Source: Cytophagaceae bacterium (GTDB taxonomy: Bacteria > Bacteroidota > Bacteroidia > Cytophagales > Cytophagaceae). From it: a stretch of 64,000 bases of DNA. The notes beneath the pieces were generated by a model that saw only the letters and a program-made list of their open reading frames with translations, had not been told where the DNA came from and searched no databases. Both the position numbers and the translations under genes were made by a program. The stretch is from assembly GCA_025455005.1 (NCBI GenBank), contig JALONH010000008.1, forward strand, positions 1 to 64,000. The letters run 5' to 3'. Positions 18,314 to 26,863 of this stretch are shown in pieces (the stretch's first letter is position 1; each line of letters starts with the position of its first letter).

Positions 18314-19360
18314 TTAGGTAAGTTTAAGGTGTTGTAAAATAATATCCGGATCGAAGTCTCTGTCTACAGAGGGTAAATAGGTTTCAAAAGCTTCAGTTTG
18401 TAATTTTTTAGCGTATTTTTCACTGAAGAAATATGCGCCATCTTTGATTACATAATTTAAAATAAAGAATCGATATACTTCCCTGATAAACCGAACCTCA
18501 TTTGCAGTAAGGGGATAAACTTTATGATATTCTTCTAAAAACCATAAGAATCGGGGTTCTGTCAACGGCCCTATGACATAACTAAATACGGTACGATCGC
18601 CTATGTCTGAACACACCCGACTAAAAAAATAAAAGTCCATAACACGGTAACTCATTCGAAACCAATCGTAGTCCCATCTGGAAAAAATGTCTAATTTTTC
18701 CGTAACAGAAAAATTGCCAATGTTCCAATCAATAAACACCGGAATAACATCAAAAGTACGAACACCGAGTTTATTCCTATTCTTTAAAAACTGCTCAGCA
18801 TGATATTTTAAGTAATCGACTTGCATCCGATTCCCAAATCGTTTTTCATTTGCATCTAACTCATCTAAAAGTTTATAAACATCTGAACGTAACGTTTTGG
18901 AAGATTTCGGAATAACGTTCCGCACTTTGTAACATGCTTTATGAAACTTCGCTACTTGTTCTCCCAACTTACGAATATGAAATTCGTCTAAGCGTTTAGG
19001 TAAGCGTTTGTCAATTCGAATGGGATTATAGAAAACTACCCATGCACTACTATTGTTTTCTTTGTAATGATAGGTGTAGACTTGATTGTTTTTTAACAAA
19101 GATTTTGCTAGAACATTTTCAAAAGGATAGAGGAGATTATTACATAAGGCATTAATAATGCGGTGGTCCTCTTTGAAGTTTTCATATTTTCCAAAGAACG
19201 ATAGTTTTGCTATGATGATATCGTCCTCTTCAAAACGAATGCGATATACGTGATTCGTAGATACTTTTGCACTGATGTCTTCTACAGCTGTTATCTTACG
19301 TTCACTGTCGAAGCCTTCCCACGCTTTATGAATAATAGTTGAGTAATCTTTTATGTCCAT
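18314..19360 (-). CDS. Kinase-fold (aminoglycoside/choline phosphotransferase-like) protein
   Basis: 348 residues without signal peptide. The arrangement suggests an APH/choline-kinase fold: I-I-I-A-K-L-S near 55 as the nucleotide-binding lysine strand, F-I-D-W-N-I-G-N-F near 225 as a catalytic loop (D and N kept, the usual H replaced by F), and R-W-D-Y-D-W as the metal-binding segment, then the helix with D-F-Y-F-F-S-R. Substrate unknown. Sits between a glutamine-synthetase-like gene (71 bp upstream) and the HAD gene (5 bp downstream). Family assignment is from motif spacing only. Confidence 0.6.
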   Translation of the reverse strand: MDIKDYSTIIHKAWEGFDSERKITAVEDISAKVSTNHVYRIRFEEDDIIIAKLSFFGKYENFKEDHRIINALCNNLLYPFENVLAKSLLKNNQVYTYHYKENNSSAWVVFYNPIRIDKRLPKRLDEFHIRKLGEQVAKFHKACYKVRNVIPKSSKTLRSDVYKLLDELDANEKRFGNRMQVDYLKYHAEQFLKNRNKLGVRTFDVIPVFIDWNIGNFSVTEKLDIFSRWDYDWFRMSYRVMDFYFFSRVCSDIGDRTVFSYVIGPLTEPRFLWFLEEYHKVYPLTANEVRFIREVYRFFILNYVIKDGAYFFSEKYAKKLQTEAFETYLPSVDRDFDPDIILQHLKLT

Positions 19361-19431
19361 AGCAATTGAAAATCGTTATGCTCGAATATACGAAGAGAAT
19401 AACGGGTTTATACTACGTATTTTTTGGTAGT

Positions 19432-20784
19432 TTAAATAGCTTCCAAGTAGCGTTGTAATTCCCATGTCGGGTGGTCTTGTTGTTGATGCACTTCCCAAAA
19501 ACGGGTTTTAGTGAAATGTTCAACAAATGTATAACCGAATAATTCTTTAGCAATGGTAGATTGAGCCATTCGAGAGGTAGCTTCGAGCAAGGAGTCCGGA
19601 AGAGGGAGTAAAGAAACGTCTTCATATGCTGTGCCGGAAGTAGGATCGGATAGGGTTAAGCGGTGTTCTATGCCATACAGTCCACTGGCTAGAGCGGCAG
19701 CCATAGCTAAATAAGGATTGGTGTCGGCGCCCGGCACGCGCATTTCTACTCGAATATTCTCCGGATCTTGTGTAATGGCTCTTACGGCGGTCGTTCTATT
19801 TTCTATCCCCCAACTGAGTGACGTAGGCGCCCAGGTTCCCGGTTGTAAGCGTTTATAAGAATTAGTAGTCGGCGCATACATAGGTAATATATGAGGTAAG
19901 CAATACAATTGTCCTGCTATGAATTGTTGCATGAGAGTCGATATGCCGTTCGGCATTTCAGGATCATAAAATAGATTTTGAGTTTTATCCAAGTTCCAAA
20001 TACTTTGATGGATATGACCACCACAACCCGGTAATTGGGGATTCCATTTGGACATAAAAGAAGGTAAAATACCGTTTTGTTGAAATATTTTTTTGGTAAA
20101 AAACTTAAACAAAGTTGCTTGATCAGCGGCTTCTACTATAGCGGTATGTTGAAGAGCGGCCTCGTATACCCCCGGTCCCGTCTCCGTGTGGAACCCTTCT
20201 AATGGAATGTTAAGTTGTTGCAATACTTGAATATAGTTTTCCAACAAATATTGGTATTTACTCAATCGCAACAACGAATAGCCGAACATACCTTCTGTAA
20301 TGGTAACCGGATCTTGATAATTTTTATCGTATAACGATTCTGGACTCTCAGCAAAATTAAACCATTCGAATTCTTGGGCATATTCAACAGCAAAGCCCGC
20401 CTGATGCGCTTTACGAGCCATACGTTTGAGCAGCGACCGCGGACAAATCGAACTTAACAATCCATCTGAATGTTCGAAATCAGCCAACAATAAAGGTTGT
20501 GTTTGATAGGAATCGTGGCTTCGAAACGACATAGGATCAATAATAGCAAACGCATCCGGATAACCGGATTGCCAACCCGTAACTTCTAAATCCGGTATAC
20601 ATTGATCTTGAATGTCCCAACCAAAAATGACATCACAAAATCCGATTCCTTTAGAAAGTGCTTTTTTCGCTTTTTCAACCGATATCCATTTGCCCCGCAA
20701 CATCCCATCAATGTCTGTAATCCCATATTGTATGAAGCCTTTAGGATTTTCTTCAAAATATTGTTCTAACAAGTCGTTTGTCAT
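19432..20784 (-). CDS. Glutamine synthetase family protein (non-assimilatory type)
   Basis: 450 residues with all core GS elements: a beta-grasp N-domain starting I-Q-Y-G-I-T-D-I-D-G-M-L-R-G-K, E138/E140, E-T-G-P-G-V-Y-E (201-208), G-G-H-I-H-Q (255-260), N-S-Y-K-R-L, N-R-T-T-A-V-R and R-V-P-G-A-D-T-N-P-Y-L. The sequence type and the T-D-x-D-G-x-x-R-G-K start resemble PuuA/GlnA3/GlnA4-like ligases that join glutamate to amines, rather than the assimilatory type I or III enzyme. ATP-dependent gamma-glutamylation of an unknown amine is the likely reaction. First gene of a minus-strand cluster with the kinase-fold and HAD genes, following a terminator. Confidence 0.85.
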   Translation of the reverse strand: MTNDLLEQYFEENPKGFIQYGITDIDGMLRGKWISVEKAKKALSKGIGFCDVIFGWDIQDQCIPDLEVTGWQSGYPDAFAIIDPMSFRSHDSYQTQPLLLADFEHSDGLLSSICPRSLLKRMARKAHQAGFAVEYAQEFEWFNFAESPESLYDKNYQDPVTITEGMFGYSLLRLSKYQYLLENYIQVLQQLNIPLEGFHTETGPGVYEAALQHTAIVEAADQATLFKFFTKKIFQQNGILPSFMSKWNPQLPGCGGHIHQSIWNLDKTQNLFYDPEMPNGISTLMQQFIAGQLYCLPHILPMYAPTTNSYKRLQPGTWAPTSLSWGIENRTTAVRAITQDPENIRVEMRVPGADTNPYLAMAAALASGLYGIEHRLTLSDPTSGTAYEDVSLLPLPDSLLEATSRMAQSTIAKELFGYTFVEHFTKTRFWEVHQQQDHPTWELQRYLEAI

Positions 20785-20833
20785 AGTATATAAACTTAAG
20801 ACAAAATAAAGTTTAATATGGAATAGTTCAAAT

Positions 20834-20874
20834 AAAAAAAAGCCATCGGAGGGTGTAGACCGATGGCTTTTTTT
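20834..20874. terminator. Bidirectional terminator after the nitrate transporter gene
   Basis: AGCCATCGG (20841-20849) pairs with CCGATGGCT (20860-20868), with A7 and T7 tracts outside. It separates the transporter transcript from the glutamine synthetase-like gene on the minus strand. Confidence 0.88.
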
Positions 20875-20890
20875 AAATACAAGAATTCAT

Positions 20891-22234
20891 TTATACTAAG
20901 GCCGCTTCTTTTTCAGAAGAAAGGGGAACTGTTAATGTCGGTTCAGGTGTGGAAGAGGAAGCATCATTCGACTTCATTTGAATACTTAAAATTAAGCCCC
21001 CAATGAATAGTACGGCGCAACCAATATACATAAAAGCATCACTGTAGCTGATGGATTCACTTTTAAATAAAAAACCCATTAATACGGCCCCAACATTTCC
21101 ACCGGCGCCAACAATACCTGCTACCAAACCGACTGCTTTATTATTAATGAAAGGGACTACTGCATAGGTAGCTCCATTGGACATTTTGACAAAAAGGGCA
21201 AAGGCAATCATAGTGAATACAGACCAGAACAATACATTCATACCGGAAAAGATTAATATTCCCACACCTTCTAAAACTAAACATCCGGCGAGCGCATATA
21301 CACGACCTTTTATCCCTATCGTAAGATTTAATTTATCGGATAACATTCCTCCTAAAGCACGGGCAAAAATATTCATCATTCCAAAGCTCGCAGCAATAAT
21401 ACCGGCTGCTTCTAAGGATAAATTAAATTTTTCCTTGAAATAGAGAGCAGCAATATTATCGATGGTGATTTCTAAGCCAAAACAACCACCATAGGCTAGA
21501 GCCAATACCCAAACGCGATAATCTTTCAGAATCACACTTATTTTTTCCTGATTTTGTTTTTTCTTTAACGTGAACGAGGGATCTTGTTTTTTTAAATCCT
21601 CAAGATTGCCCTCCGGAGTATCTTTGGTATATAGAAAGTAAAGAATACCCATGATAAAGAGTCCCACTCCCGGCACAACCATAGCCCAACGCCAAGCTTC
21701 AGCAGAACTAAATCCAAGTGCTAAAAAACCGGTAAAAATATAAGGCATGACGGCTTGGGTAACGCCACCCCCCAAGTTCCCCCAACCGGCTGTTACGGCA
21801 TTCGCAGTGCCTACTATAGAAGGGGAAAACATCATGGACGTATGGAATTGAGTGATGACAAAAGAAGCCCCAATAACTCCAATGGCGAGTCGGCAAATTA
21901 AAAAAGAGGTATAATCGTAAGACAAACCGATCAACATAACCGGAATAGAACCTAGAATCAGTAATCCTGAATATACTTTTCTAGGACCAATACGGTCACA
22001 CAATAAACCAATAAGGATACGAGCAAATATGGTAATAGAGACAGAGGCGATAATAATATTACCGATTTGACTTTTGCTTAACCCGAATTCTTCTTTAATA
22101 ATCGGCATAAGCGGTGCGATACCGAACCAACCAAAGAAGCAAAGAAAAAAGGCCATCCAAGTCAGATGAAAGGTACGCATAGGTACCGAAGAGAAATCGT
22201 TCAATACGATTTTACTTGCTTTGTTACTAATCAT
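20891..22234 (-). CDS. Nitrate/nitrite transporter, NNP family (NarK/NasA type)
   Basis: 447 residues, 12 predicted membrane helices of the major facilitator superfamily. F-F-G-W-F-G-I-A-P-L-M-P in TM1, A-R-I-L-I-G in TM2, the nitrate signature G150-W-G-N-L-G-G-G-V-T-Q and a second G-A-G-G-N-V-G-A in TM11 identify the nitrate/nitrite porter family. It would import nitrate or exchange it for nitrite. No nitrate or nitrite reductase genes lie in this window. Its promoter region holds two palindromes (22265-22301) that look like operator sites. Bounded downstream by a strong terminator, so monocistronic. Confidence 0.9.
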   Translation of the reverse strand: MISNKASKIVLNDFSSVPMRTFHLTWMAFFLCFFGWFGIAPLMPIIKEEFGLSKSQIGNIIIASVSITIFARILIGLLCDRIGPRKVYSGLLILGSIPVMLIGLSYDYTSFLICRLAIGVIGASFVITQFHTSMMFSPSIVGTANAVTAGWGNLGGGVTQAVMPYIFTGFLALGFSSAEAWRWAMVVPGVGLFIMGILYFLYTKDTPEGNLEDLKKQDPSFTLKKKQNQEKISVILKDYRVWVLALAYGGCFGLEITIDNIAALYFKEKFNLSLEAAGIIAASFGMMNIFARALGGMLSDKLNLTIGIKGRVYALAGCLVLEGVGILIFSGMNVLFWSVFTMIAFALFVKMSNGATYAVVPFINNKAVGLVAGIVGAGGNVGAVLMGFLFKSESISYSDAFMYIGCAVLFIGGLILSIQMKSNDASSSTPEPTLTVPLSSEKEAALV

Positions 22235-22258
22235 ACAAAAGGGTGTGTTTGTGTACTA

Positions 22259-22301
22259 CAAAACTAAGTAAAAATACTTAATATACGTATATATACGTAT
22301 A
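22259..22301 (-). promoter_or_regulatory. Nitrate transporter promoter with overlapping palindromes
   Basis: On the minus strand TAGTTTTG (22266-22259) matches the -7 box TAnnTTTG. Immediately upstream lies TAAGTA-N4-TACTTA (22265-22280), and then TATACGTATA occurs twice in tandem (22282-22301), itself a 20-bp palindrome. Both fall at or above the expected -33 region, where a dimeric regulator (for example of the CRP/FNR family) could control initiation. The regulator identity is inference. Confidence 0.5.
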
Positions 22302-22428
22302 AAAATAATCGCAAAAGGGAGATAAAGTTCGAAAAGACTACAGGTAATCAGTAAAATAACGAAAATTCAAAGTAAGGATTTTTATACTTTCATAGGGGGA
22401 CACATTTTTAAAAAAGGTAAAAATACCC

Positions 22429-22436
22429 TACCTTTG
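22429..22436 (+). promoter_or_regulatory. -7 promoter box of rpsA
   Basis: TACCTTTG matches TAnnTTTG and lies 109 bp upstream of the rpsA ATG, implying a leader of roughly 100 nt. A weak T-tract at about 22405-22409 occupies the -33 position. Confidence 0.6.
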
Positions 22437-22440
22437 CACT

Positions 22441-22544
22441 CCCTGTAACCAAATAGTGGAGAGGGACAACAGCGAGGGTCGCGGTTGGTATAAACTAAAG
22501 TTCAGTTGAAGCCCGACAACTGATGTAATCAAAGGGTAAAAAAA
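22441..22544 (+). promoter_or_regulatory. Structured 5' leader of rpsA
   Basis: The roughly 100-nt leader has an outer helix ACCAA (22448-22452) with TTGGT (22485-22489) enclosing a small hairpin GCGA/TCGC (22472-22482), then a perfect 7-bp hairpin TCAGTTG (22502-22508) with CAACTGA (22517-22523). Ribosomal protein S1 represses its own mRNA in other bacteria by binding the leader, so these hairpins are candidates for the S1 autoregulatory site. No known leader family was recognised. Confidence 0.4.
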
Positions 22545-24350
22545 ATGAATACTCCTAAACCAGAAGATTTTAACTGGGATCTAGCGAACGACAAAGGTTT
22601 TGGTACTGCGTATAGCGAAGCCGATCGTAGCAAAATGGAAGCTTTGTACTCCGGTACATTAAATGAAGTTTCTGAAAAACAAGTATTAAATGGTGTTGTA
22701 GTAGGTGTAACAGACCGTGACGTCATTGTAAACATTGGTTTTAAATCAGACGGTTTAATTCCTTTGTCTGAATTCCGTGATGTAGATGGCGGTGTGAAGA
22801 CAGGTGATGAAGTAGAAGTATACGTAGAGGATCAAGAAGACGCATCCGGTCAATTGGTTTTATCTCGTAGAAAAGCGAAAATCATGAAAGCATGGGAAAA
22901 CATCCAAAATGCTTTAGACCAAGACGTCATCATCGATGCATTAGTGAAACGTAGAACCAAAGGAGGTTTAATCGTAGATCTATTCGGTGTAGAAGCGTTC
23001 TTACCAGGTTCTCAAATCGATGTTAAACCGATTCGTGACTTTGATATCTTCGTAGGTAAGAAGATGGAAGTGAAAGTGGTTAAAATCAATTACACCAACG
23101 ATAACGTAGTGGTATCGCACAAAGTGTTAATTGAAAAAGATATTGAAAAACAAAAAGCGGAAATTCTAAACAACCTTGAAAAAGGTCAAGTATTAGAAGG
23201 GGTGATTAAAAACATGACCAACTTCGGTGTATTCATCGACTTGGGTGGTGTAGACGGATTACTTCACATTACGGATATTTCATGGGGTCGTATCAACCAT
23301 CCGGAAGAAGTATTGAAACTGGATGATAAAGTACAAATCGTTGTGTTAGACTTTGACGAAGACAAAAAACGTATTTCGTTAGGTATGAAACAATTGACCT
23401 CTCATCCTTGGGAAGCACTTTCTGCAGACGTAGTAGTTGGTTCTAAAGTAAAAGGTAAAATTGTAAACGTTGCAGATTACGGAGCATTCTTAGAAATCCA
23501 AAATGGTGTAGAAGGTCTTATCCACGTATCTGAAATGAGTTGGTCTCAGCATTTACGTAACCCGCAAGACTTCATGAAAGTGGGTGACGAAATGGATGCT
23601 GTTGTATTAACATTAGATCGTGACGAACGTAAAATGTCACTTGGTATTAAACAATTAACAGAAGATCCTTGGACTAAAGGGGAATTGTTAACGAAATATT
23701 CTGTTGGTTCTAAACATTCCGGTACAGTTCGCAATCTGACGAACTTCGGTCTATTCTTAGAATTAGAAGAAGGTATTGATGGTTTAGTACACGTTTCTGA
23801 TTTATCATGGACGAAGAAAATTAAACACCCTTCTGAATATGTAAAAGTAGGCGATTCGTTAGATGTTGTGGTATTGGAATTAGATACTGAAAACAAACGT
23901 TTAGCTTTAGGACATAAGCAATTAGAAGAGAATCCGTGGAATACATTTGAAACTATCTTCACTGTAAACTCTGATCACAAAGGAACTGTTATCTCTAAAA
24001 ATGATAAAGGAGTTGTGGTAGAATTACAATACGGAATTGAAGGGTTTGCTGCTACAAAACATACTGTTAAAGTAGATGGTAAATTAGCAGAAGCCGGTGA
24101 TGTATTAGACTTCAAAGTATTGGAATTTATTAAAGATGAAAAGCGCATCATCTTATCGCACACTAAAACGTTCTCTGAAGTAGCAGAAGACGCTGCAGAT
24201 GCGAAAAAGAAGAAAGCAGCTAAAACAACTGCAGCACCGGGTGCTAAAACAGTTGCTAAAGTAAATAAAGAAGTAGAGAAATCTACTCTAGGTGATATCG
24301 AAGCATTGTCTCAATTAAAAGAGCAAATGAACGATAAAAAAGGAGAGTAA
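22545..24350 (+). CDS. rpsA: 30S ribosomal protein S1
   Basis: 601 residues with six S1/OB repeats starting at about residues 48, 130, 215, 300, 388 and 473; the last four have the classical G-x-V-x-x-x-x-x-F-G-x-F motif followed by G-L-x-H-x-S/T-D/E-x-S-W. The C-terminal 60 residues are Ala/Lys-rich and disordered, as in other Bacteroidota S1 proteins. S1 binds mRNA at the 30S platform and helps initiation on the AT-rich leaders that lack Shine-Dalgarno sequences in this phylum. Codon use is highly biased, as expected for high expression. Own promoter and terminator. Confidence 0.96.
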   Translation: MNTPKPEDFNWDLANDKGFGTAYSEADRSKMEALYSGTLNEVSEKQVLNGVVVGVTDRDVIVNIGFKSDGLIPLSEFRDVDGGVKTGDEVEVYVEDQEDASGQLVLSRRKAKIMKAWENIQNALDQDVIIDALVKRRTKGGLIVDLFGVEAFLPGSQIDVKPIRDFDIFVGKKMEVKVVKINYTNDNVVVSHKVLIEKDIEKQKAEILNNLEKGQVLEGVIKNMTNFGVFIDLGGVDGLLHITDISWGRINHPEEVLKLDDKVQIVVLDFDEDKKRISLGMKQLTSHPWEALSADVVVGSKVKGKIVNVADYGAFLEIQNGVEGLIHVSEMSWSQHLRNPQDFMKVGDEMDAVVLTLDRDERKMSLGIKQLTEDPWTKGELLTKYSVGSKHSGTVRNLTNFGLFLELEEGIDGLVHVSDLSWTKKIKHPSEYVKVGDSLDVVVLELDTENKRLALGHKQLEENPWNTFETIFTVNSDHKGTVISKNDKGVVVELQYGIEGFAATKHTVKVDGKLAEAGDVLDFKVLEFIKDEKRIILSHTKTFSEVAEDAADAKKKKAAKTTAAPGAKTVAKVNKEVEKSTLGDIEALSQLKEQMNDKKGE

Positions 24351-24373
24351 TTTCCTTTACCTATTCTATTGAG

Positions 24374-24406
24374 AGCGTCTCTGTGAAAACAGAGACGCTT
24401 TTTTTA
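24374..24406 (+). terminator. rpsA terminator
   Basis: AGCGTCTCTGT (24374-24384) pairs perfectly with ACAGAGACGCT (24389-24399) around a GAAA loop, followed by seven T. Confidence 0.92.
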
Positions 24407-24449
24407 TAAATTCTAAACCAAAGTATGTCTATTCTTTGGTTTTAATTTT

Positions 24450-24457
24450 TATATTTG
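24450..24457 (+). promoter_or_regulatory. -7 promoter box of tRNA-Cys
   Basis: TATATTTG matches TAnnTTTG eleven bases before the mature tRNA 5' end. A TTTG at 24435-24438 is too close to be a normal -33 element. Confidence 0.5.
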
Positions 24458-24468
24458 TACTCCCATTG

Positions 24469-24539
24469 GGTTCTGTGGCCGAGAGGCTAGGCAGAGGTCT
24501 GCAAAACCTTGTACACCAGTTCGAATCTGGTCGGAACCT
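24469..24539 (+). tRNA. tRNA-Cys (GCA)
   Basis: A 71-nt cloverleaf: acceptor GGTTCTG (24469-24475) with CGGAACC (24532-24538), anticodon stem GAGGT/ACCTT around a seven-base loop holding GCA at 24501-24503, T-arm ACCAG-TTCGAAT-CTGGT and discriminator U, the identity element for cysteinyl-tRNA synthetase. CCA is not encoded, so the tail must be added by the CCA-adding enzyme encoded at 45194. Confidence 0.96.
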
Positions 24540-24544
24540 CCCTC

Positions 24545-24571
24545 AACCTCTTCTTCGGAAGAGGTTTTTTT
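24545..24571 (+). terminator. tRNA-Cys terminator
   Basis: AACCTCTTC and GAAGAGGTT pair around a tight loop, followed by a run of T, six bases after the tRNA. Confidence 0.9.
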
Positions 24572-24620
24572 ATTTAGGGGTCTATATGTATCTTTAATAC
24601 TCCTGTTCGATGGAAGGTCT

Positions 24621-25055
24621 ATGACACGATTAGAAAAATTTACTCAAGCTTATCTGCACCAGCCTATACAAGGCAGCTCATCTAATATTACCAACTGGCT
24701 AAATGGGACACCTTTATTAGCTGAAAAAGGGAAGGTCGTAATAGAATATACGATTCGAGAAGAATGGTTGAATTACCAAGGCTTCTTACACGGTGGGATG
24801 GGTGCTATGATTCTGGATGATATGAGCGGTATGATTTGTATGTTATCGTCTACAGAAGAAAGTGTTTATTCAACCATCAATTTAACCGTTGACTATATTC
24901 GTGGAGCTAAGAAAGGAGATCGAATAACCGCTACCGCTACGGTAGTTAAATTAGGTAAAACAGTAGCCCATGTTATAGGCGAAATAAAAAATGAGGAAGG
25001 TCAACTCTTGGTAAAATCAAGTTGCAACTTAGTGAATGTTCCGGTTCGAATTTAA
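24621..25055 (+). CDS. PaaI-type hotdog-fold acyl-CoA thioesterase
   Basis: 144 residues with one hotdog domain. The helix motif F-L-H-G-G-M-G-A-M-I-L-D-D-M-S-G near residue 55 is the PaaI/HGG signature, and the following strands (Y-S-T-I-N-L-T-V-D-Y-I-R-G-A and G-D-R-I-T-A-T-A) complete the fold. It likely hydrolyses an acyl- or aryl-CoA as a tetramer in the cytoplasm; substrate unknown. Convergent with the OmpA-family gene. Confidence 0.85.
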   Translation: MTRLEKFTQAYLHQPIQGSSSNITNWLNGTPLLAEKGKVVIEYTIREEWLNYQGFLHGGMGAMILDDMSGMICMLSSTEESVYSTINLTVDYIRGAKKGDRITATATVVKLGKTVAHVIGEIKNEEGQLLVKSSCNLVNVPVRI

Positions 25056-25062
25056 AGGGAAA

Positions 25063-26232
25063 TTATTTTTTTTGTTCTATAATCTCCATCTCTACCCGTC
25101 GGTTTAATCGTCGGGTTTCCTCTCTGTAATTATCCGCAATAGGATACGCTCCTCCATAACCAATCGTTTCAATTCGATCGGCTGCAATACCTTTACTGAC
25201 TAAATAATTTTTAACTGCAGCCACGCGCTCTTCACTCAATTTGATATTTAACATAGGATCCCCTACATTATCCGTATGTCCAATAAATCGTATACGAACC
25301 GTTGTATCTTTTTGTAACCATAGTACCACCATGTCCAATTGATTTCGAGCTTCGGGTAATAAATCTGCCTTACTTTGTACAAACATTAAATCTTTCATGA
25401 CTACCCTTTGGGGTAGTACGATAGGAATACTATCACTTTTTATTTCTGTTTTTTTAGGTTTAGGTTTTTGGTGTAAGGTATAGACTCCTTGACCTACGCT
25501 ATCTTGTTGTGATTTTAACTCTAACCAAGAACGTTTTTCAGGAGTTATATGGTGTTTATATTCTTTTGCAACCATGCTGTTGTATTTGGGAGCTACGTAC
25601 CCGGTAGGCATGGTTTGAATATATTTAAATGAAATATCATCGAGGGCTATATCATTCCCAAAACGGGACGTATTCGTGTTTTCAATGGACAATACTATTT
25701 TACCGGAATATCCACCTGAATACCATTCTGCAGAACACCGCACCCAACGATAGAGATGGTAAAAATCTTTTTCTTCCGCAATGATTTCGCCATTGATTTT
25801 AACACGGATAACCGGATCGTTACCGGCTAAATCAGCCGTTTCAAAATCAAAATTGGTTTTAGGAGGTTGTAACTTAAATACATTACAAAAAAAAGTTTCA
25901 AACGAATAGAGGGCATTCGGAACTACAGTTACTTCTGTATACCATATTCGTTTATTGCTTTCCCCATCGGCATTCGCAACTAAATAAAAACCATAGCCAC
26001 TGGTATGATCTCCACCTTGAACGGATAAAAAATCTTTATACGCCTGCACGGCCCGCTTAGTCAAACTGAAATTACCCGGAGCACAAACTTCATTGTATTG
26101 GTAATCCGATGAAAATTCTTCTAATCCCAATTCAAAATGCCCATTCTTTAAAACTTCTTTGGGAGTTTGTGCTGCTACTGGCATCGTTATCAGTAAGCCT
26201 ATAAGGAAGTAGAGTAGTTTATCGTACAACAC
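25063..26232 (-). CDS. OmpA family protein with N-terminal ligand-binding-like domain
   Basis: 389 residues. Signal peptide (1-21, P-V-A-A-Q), a jelly-roll, carbohydrate-binding-like domain at about 25-200 (N-G-H-F-E-L-G, I-A-L-D-D-I-S-F-K), a proline/lysine linker, and a C-terminal OmpA peptidoglycan-binding domain (about 275-385) with F-I-G-H-T-D-N-V-G-D, L-S-E-E-R-V-A-A-V and N-R-R-V-E. It would anchor the outer membrane to peptidoglycan. The start overlaps the end of the lipoprotein gene by 14 bp, so these form part of the priA operon. Confidence 0.87.
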   Translation of the reverse strand: MLYDKLLYFLIGLLITMPVAAQTPKEVLKNGHFELGLEEFSSDYQYNEVCAPGNFSLTKRAVQAYKDFLSVQGGDHTSGYGFYLVANADGESNKRIWYTEVTVVPNALYSFETFFCNVFKLQPPKTNFDFETADLAGNDPVIRVKINGEIIAEEKDFYHLYRWVRCSAEWYSGGYSGKIVLSIENTNTSRFGNDIALDDISFKYIQTMPTGYVAPKYNSMVAKEYKHHITPEKRSWLELKSQQDSVGQGVYTLHQKPKPKKTEIKSDSIPIVLPQRVVMKDLMFVQSKADLLPEARNQLDMVVLWLQKDTTVRIRFIGHTDNVGDPMLNIKLSEERVAAVKNYLVSKGIAADRIETIGYGGAYPIADNYREETRRLNRRVEMEIIEQKK

Positions 26233-26863
26233 CCGGTTTATTAGATTGTACTGCTATTGTAAAATTACCCGTATTTAAGTTATATGCAATCAGGATATAA
26301 TCGGGAGAAAGATTCCAATATACCAATCGAGTATAATGATTGTCTTCTTCACTTGACACCACAATGGCTTCACCTAAAGCGTTGCTATAATAGTTTGTTA
26401 ATTTTTCCAACAGGGTTTCTGCTTTTGTATCATCGGATTCATTCCATACGATACTGTACCGATATAAAACATCTTTATCAAAATTACATTCCAGTTTAGC
26501 TTTTTTACCTAAGAACAGGATGTCTTTCGTTGCTTCTGTTAATCCTTTTTCACCCAGTTGATCATTATTATCCTCGGGCTTTAAGTCGTTTATTCCATTA
26601 ATCTGTTGGACTACTTGACTAAAATTAAATCCCATAGGGATACGTTCATACAATTGTAAATAATATTGATCTTTAGGTAAGGAACCAAACGGGTGTTCTT
26701 TGGGTAAAGGAACCTTTTTTACCGTATCTAAGGAAAGCAAAGTGTCTTCGGTCGCTCTTCCTAGAGAGTCCGAATGGGTATTAGTTTCTTCCGTTGACCA
26801 CGAACATTGGGTCAAAAGAACGATACTAAAAAATAGATAACTATATTTAAAGTGGGTCCACAT
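26219..26863 (-). CDS. Predicted lipoprotein of unknown function
   Basis: 214 residues with a lipoprotein-like leader: hydrophobic Y-L-F-F-S-I-V-L-L-T-Q-C, with the lipid-accepting Cys near residue 20, then a Ser/Thr-rich linker and a globular C-terminal part (about 65-210) without recognised motifs. Probably anchored in the periplasm-facing or outer membrane. The gene overlaps priA upstream by 17 bp and the OmpA-family gene downstream by 14 bp, which makes translational coupling likely. Confidence 0.6.
   Translation of the reverse strand: MWTHFKYSYLFFSIVLLTQCSWSTEETNTHSDSLGRATEDTLLSLDTVKKVPLPKEHPFGSLPKDQYYLQLYERIPMGFNFSQVVQQINGINDLKPEDNNDQLGEKGLTEATKDILFLGKKAKLECNFDKDVLYRYSIVWNESDDTKAETLLEKLTNYYSNALGEAIVVSSEEDNHYTRLVYWNLSPDYILIAYNLNTGNFTIAVQSNKPGVVR

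Noticed and set aside
22545-24350. Long antisense open frames opposite rpsA
   Set aside because: Shadows caused by the biased codons of a highly expressed gene; no start signals or protein-like composition.
24435-24438. TTTG as -33 element for tRNA-Cys
   Set aside because: Only 11 bases from the -7 box, whereas functional spacing is about 19.
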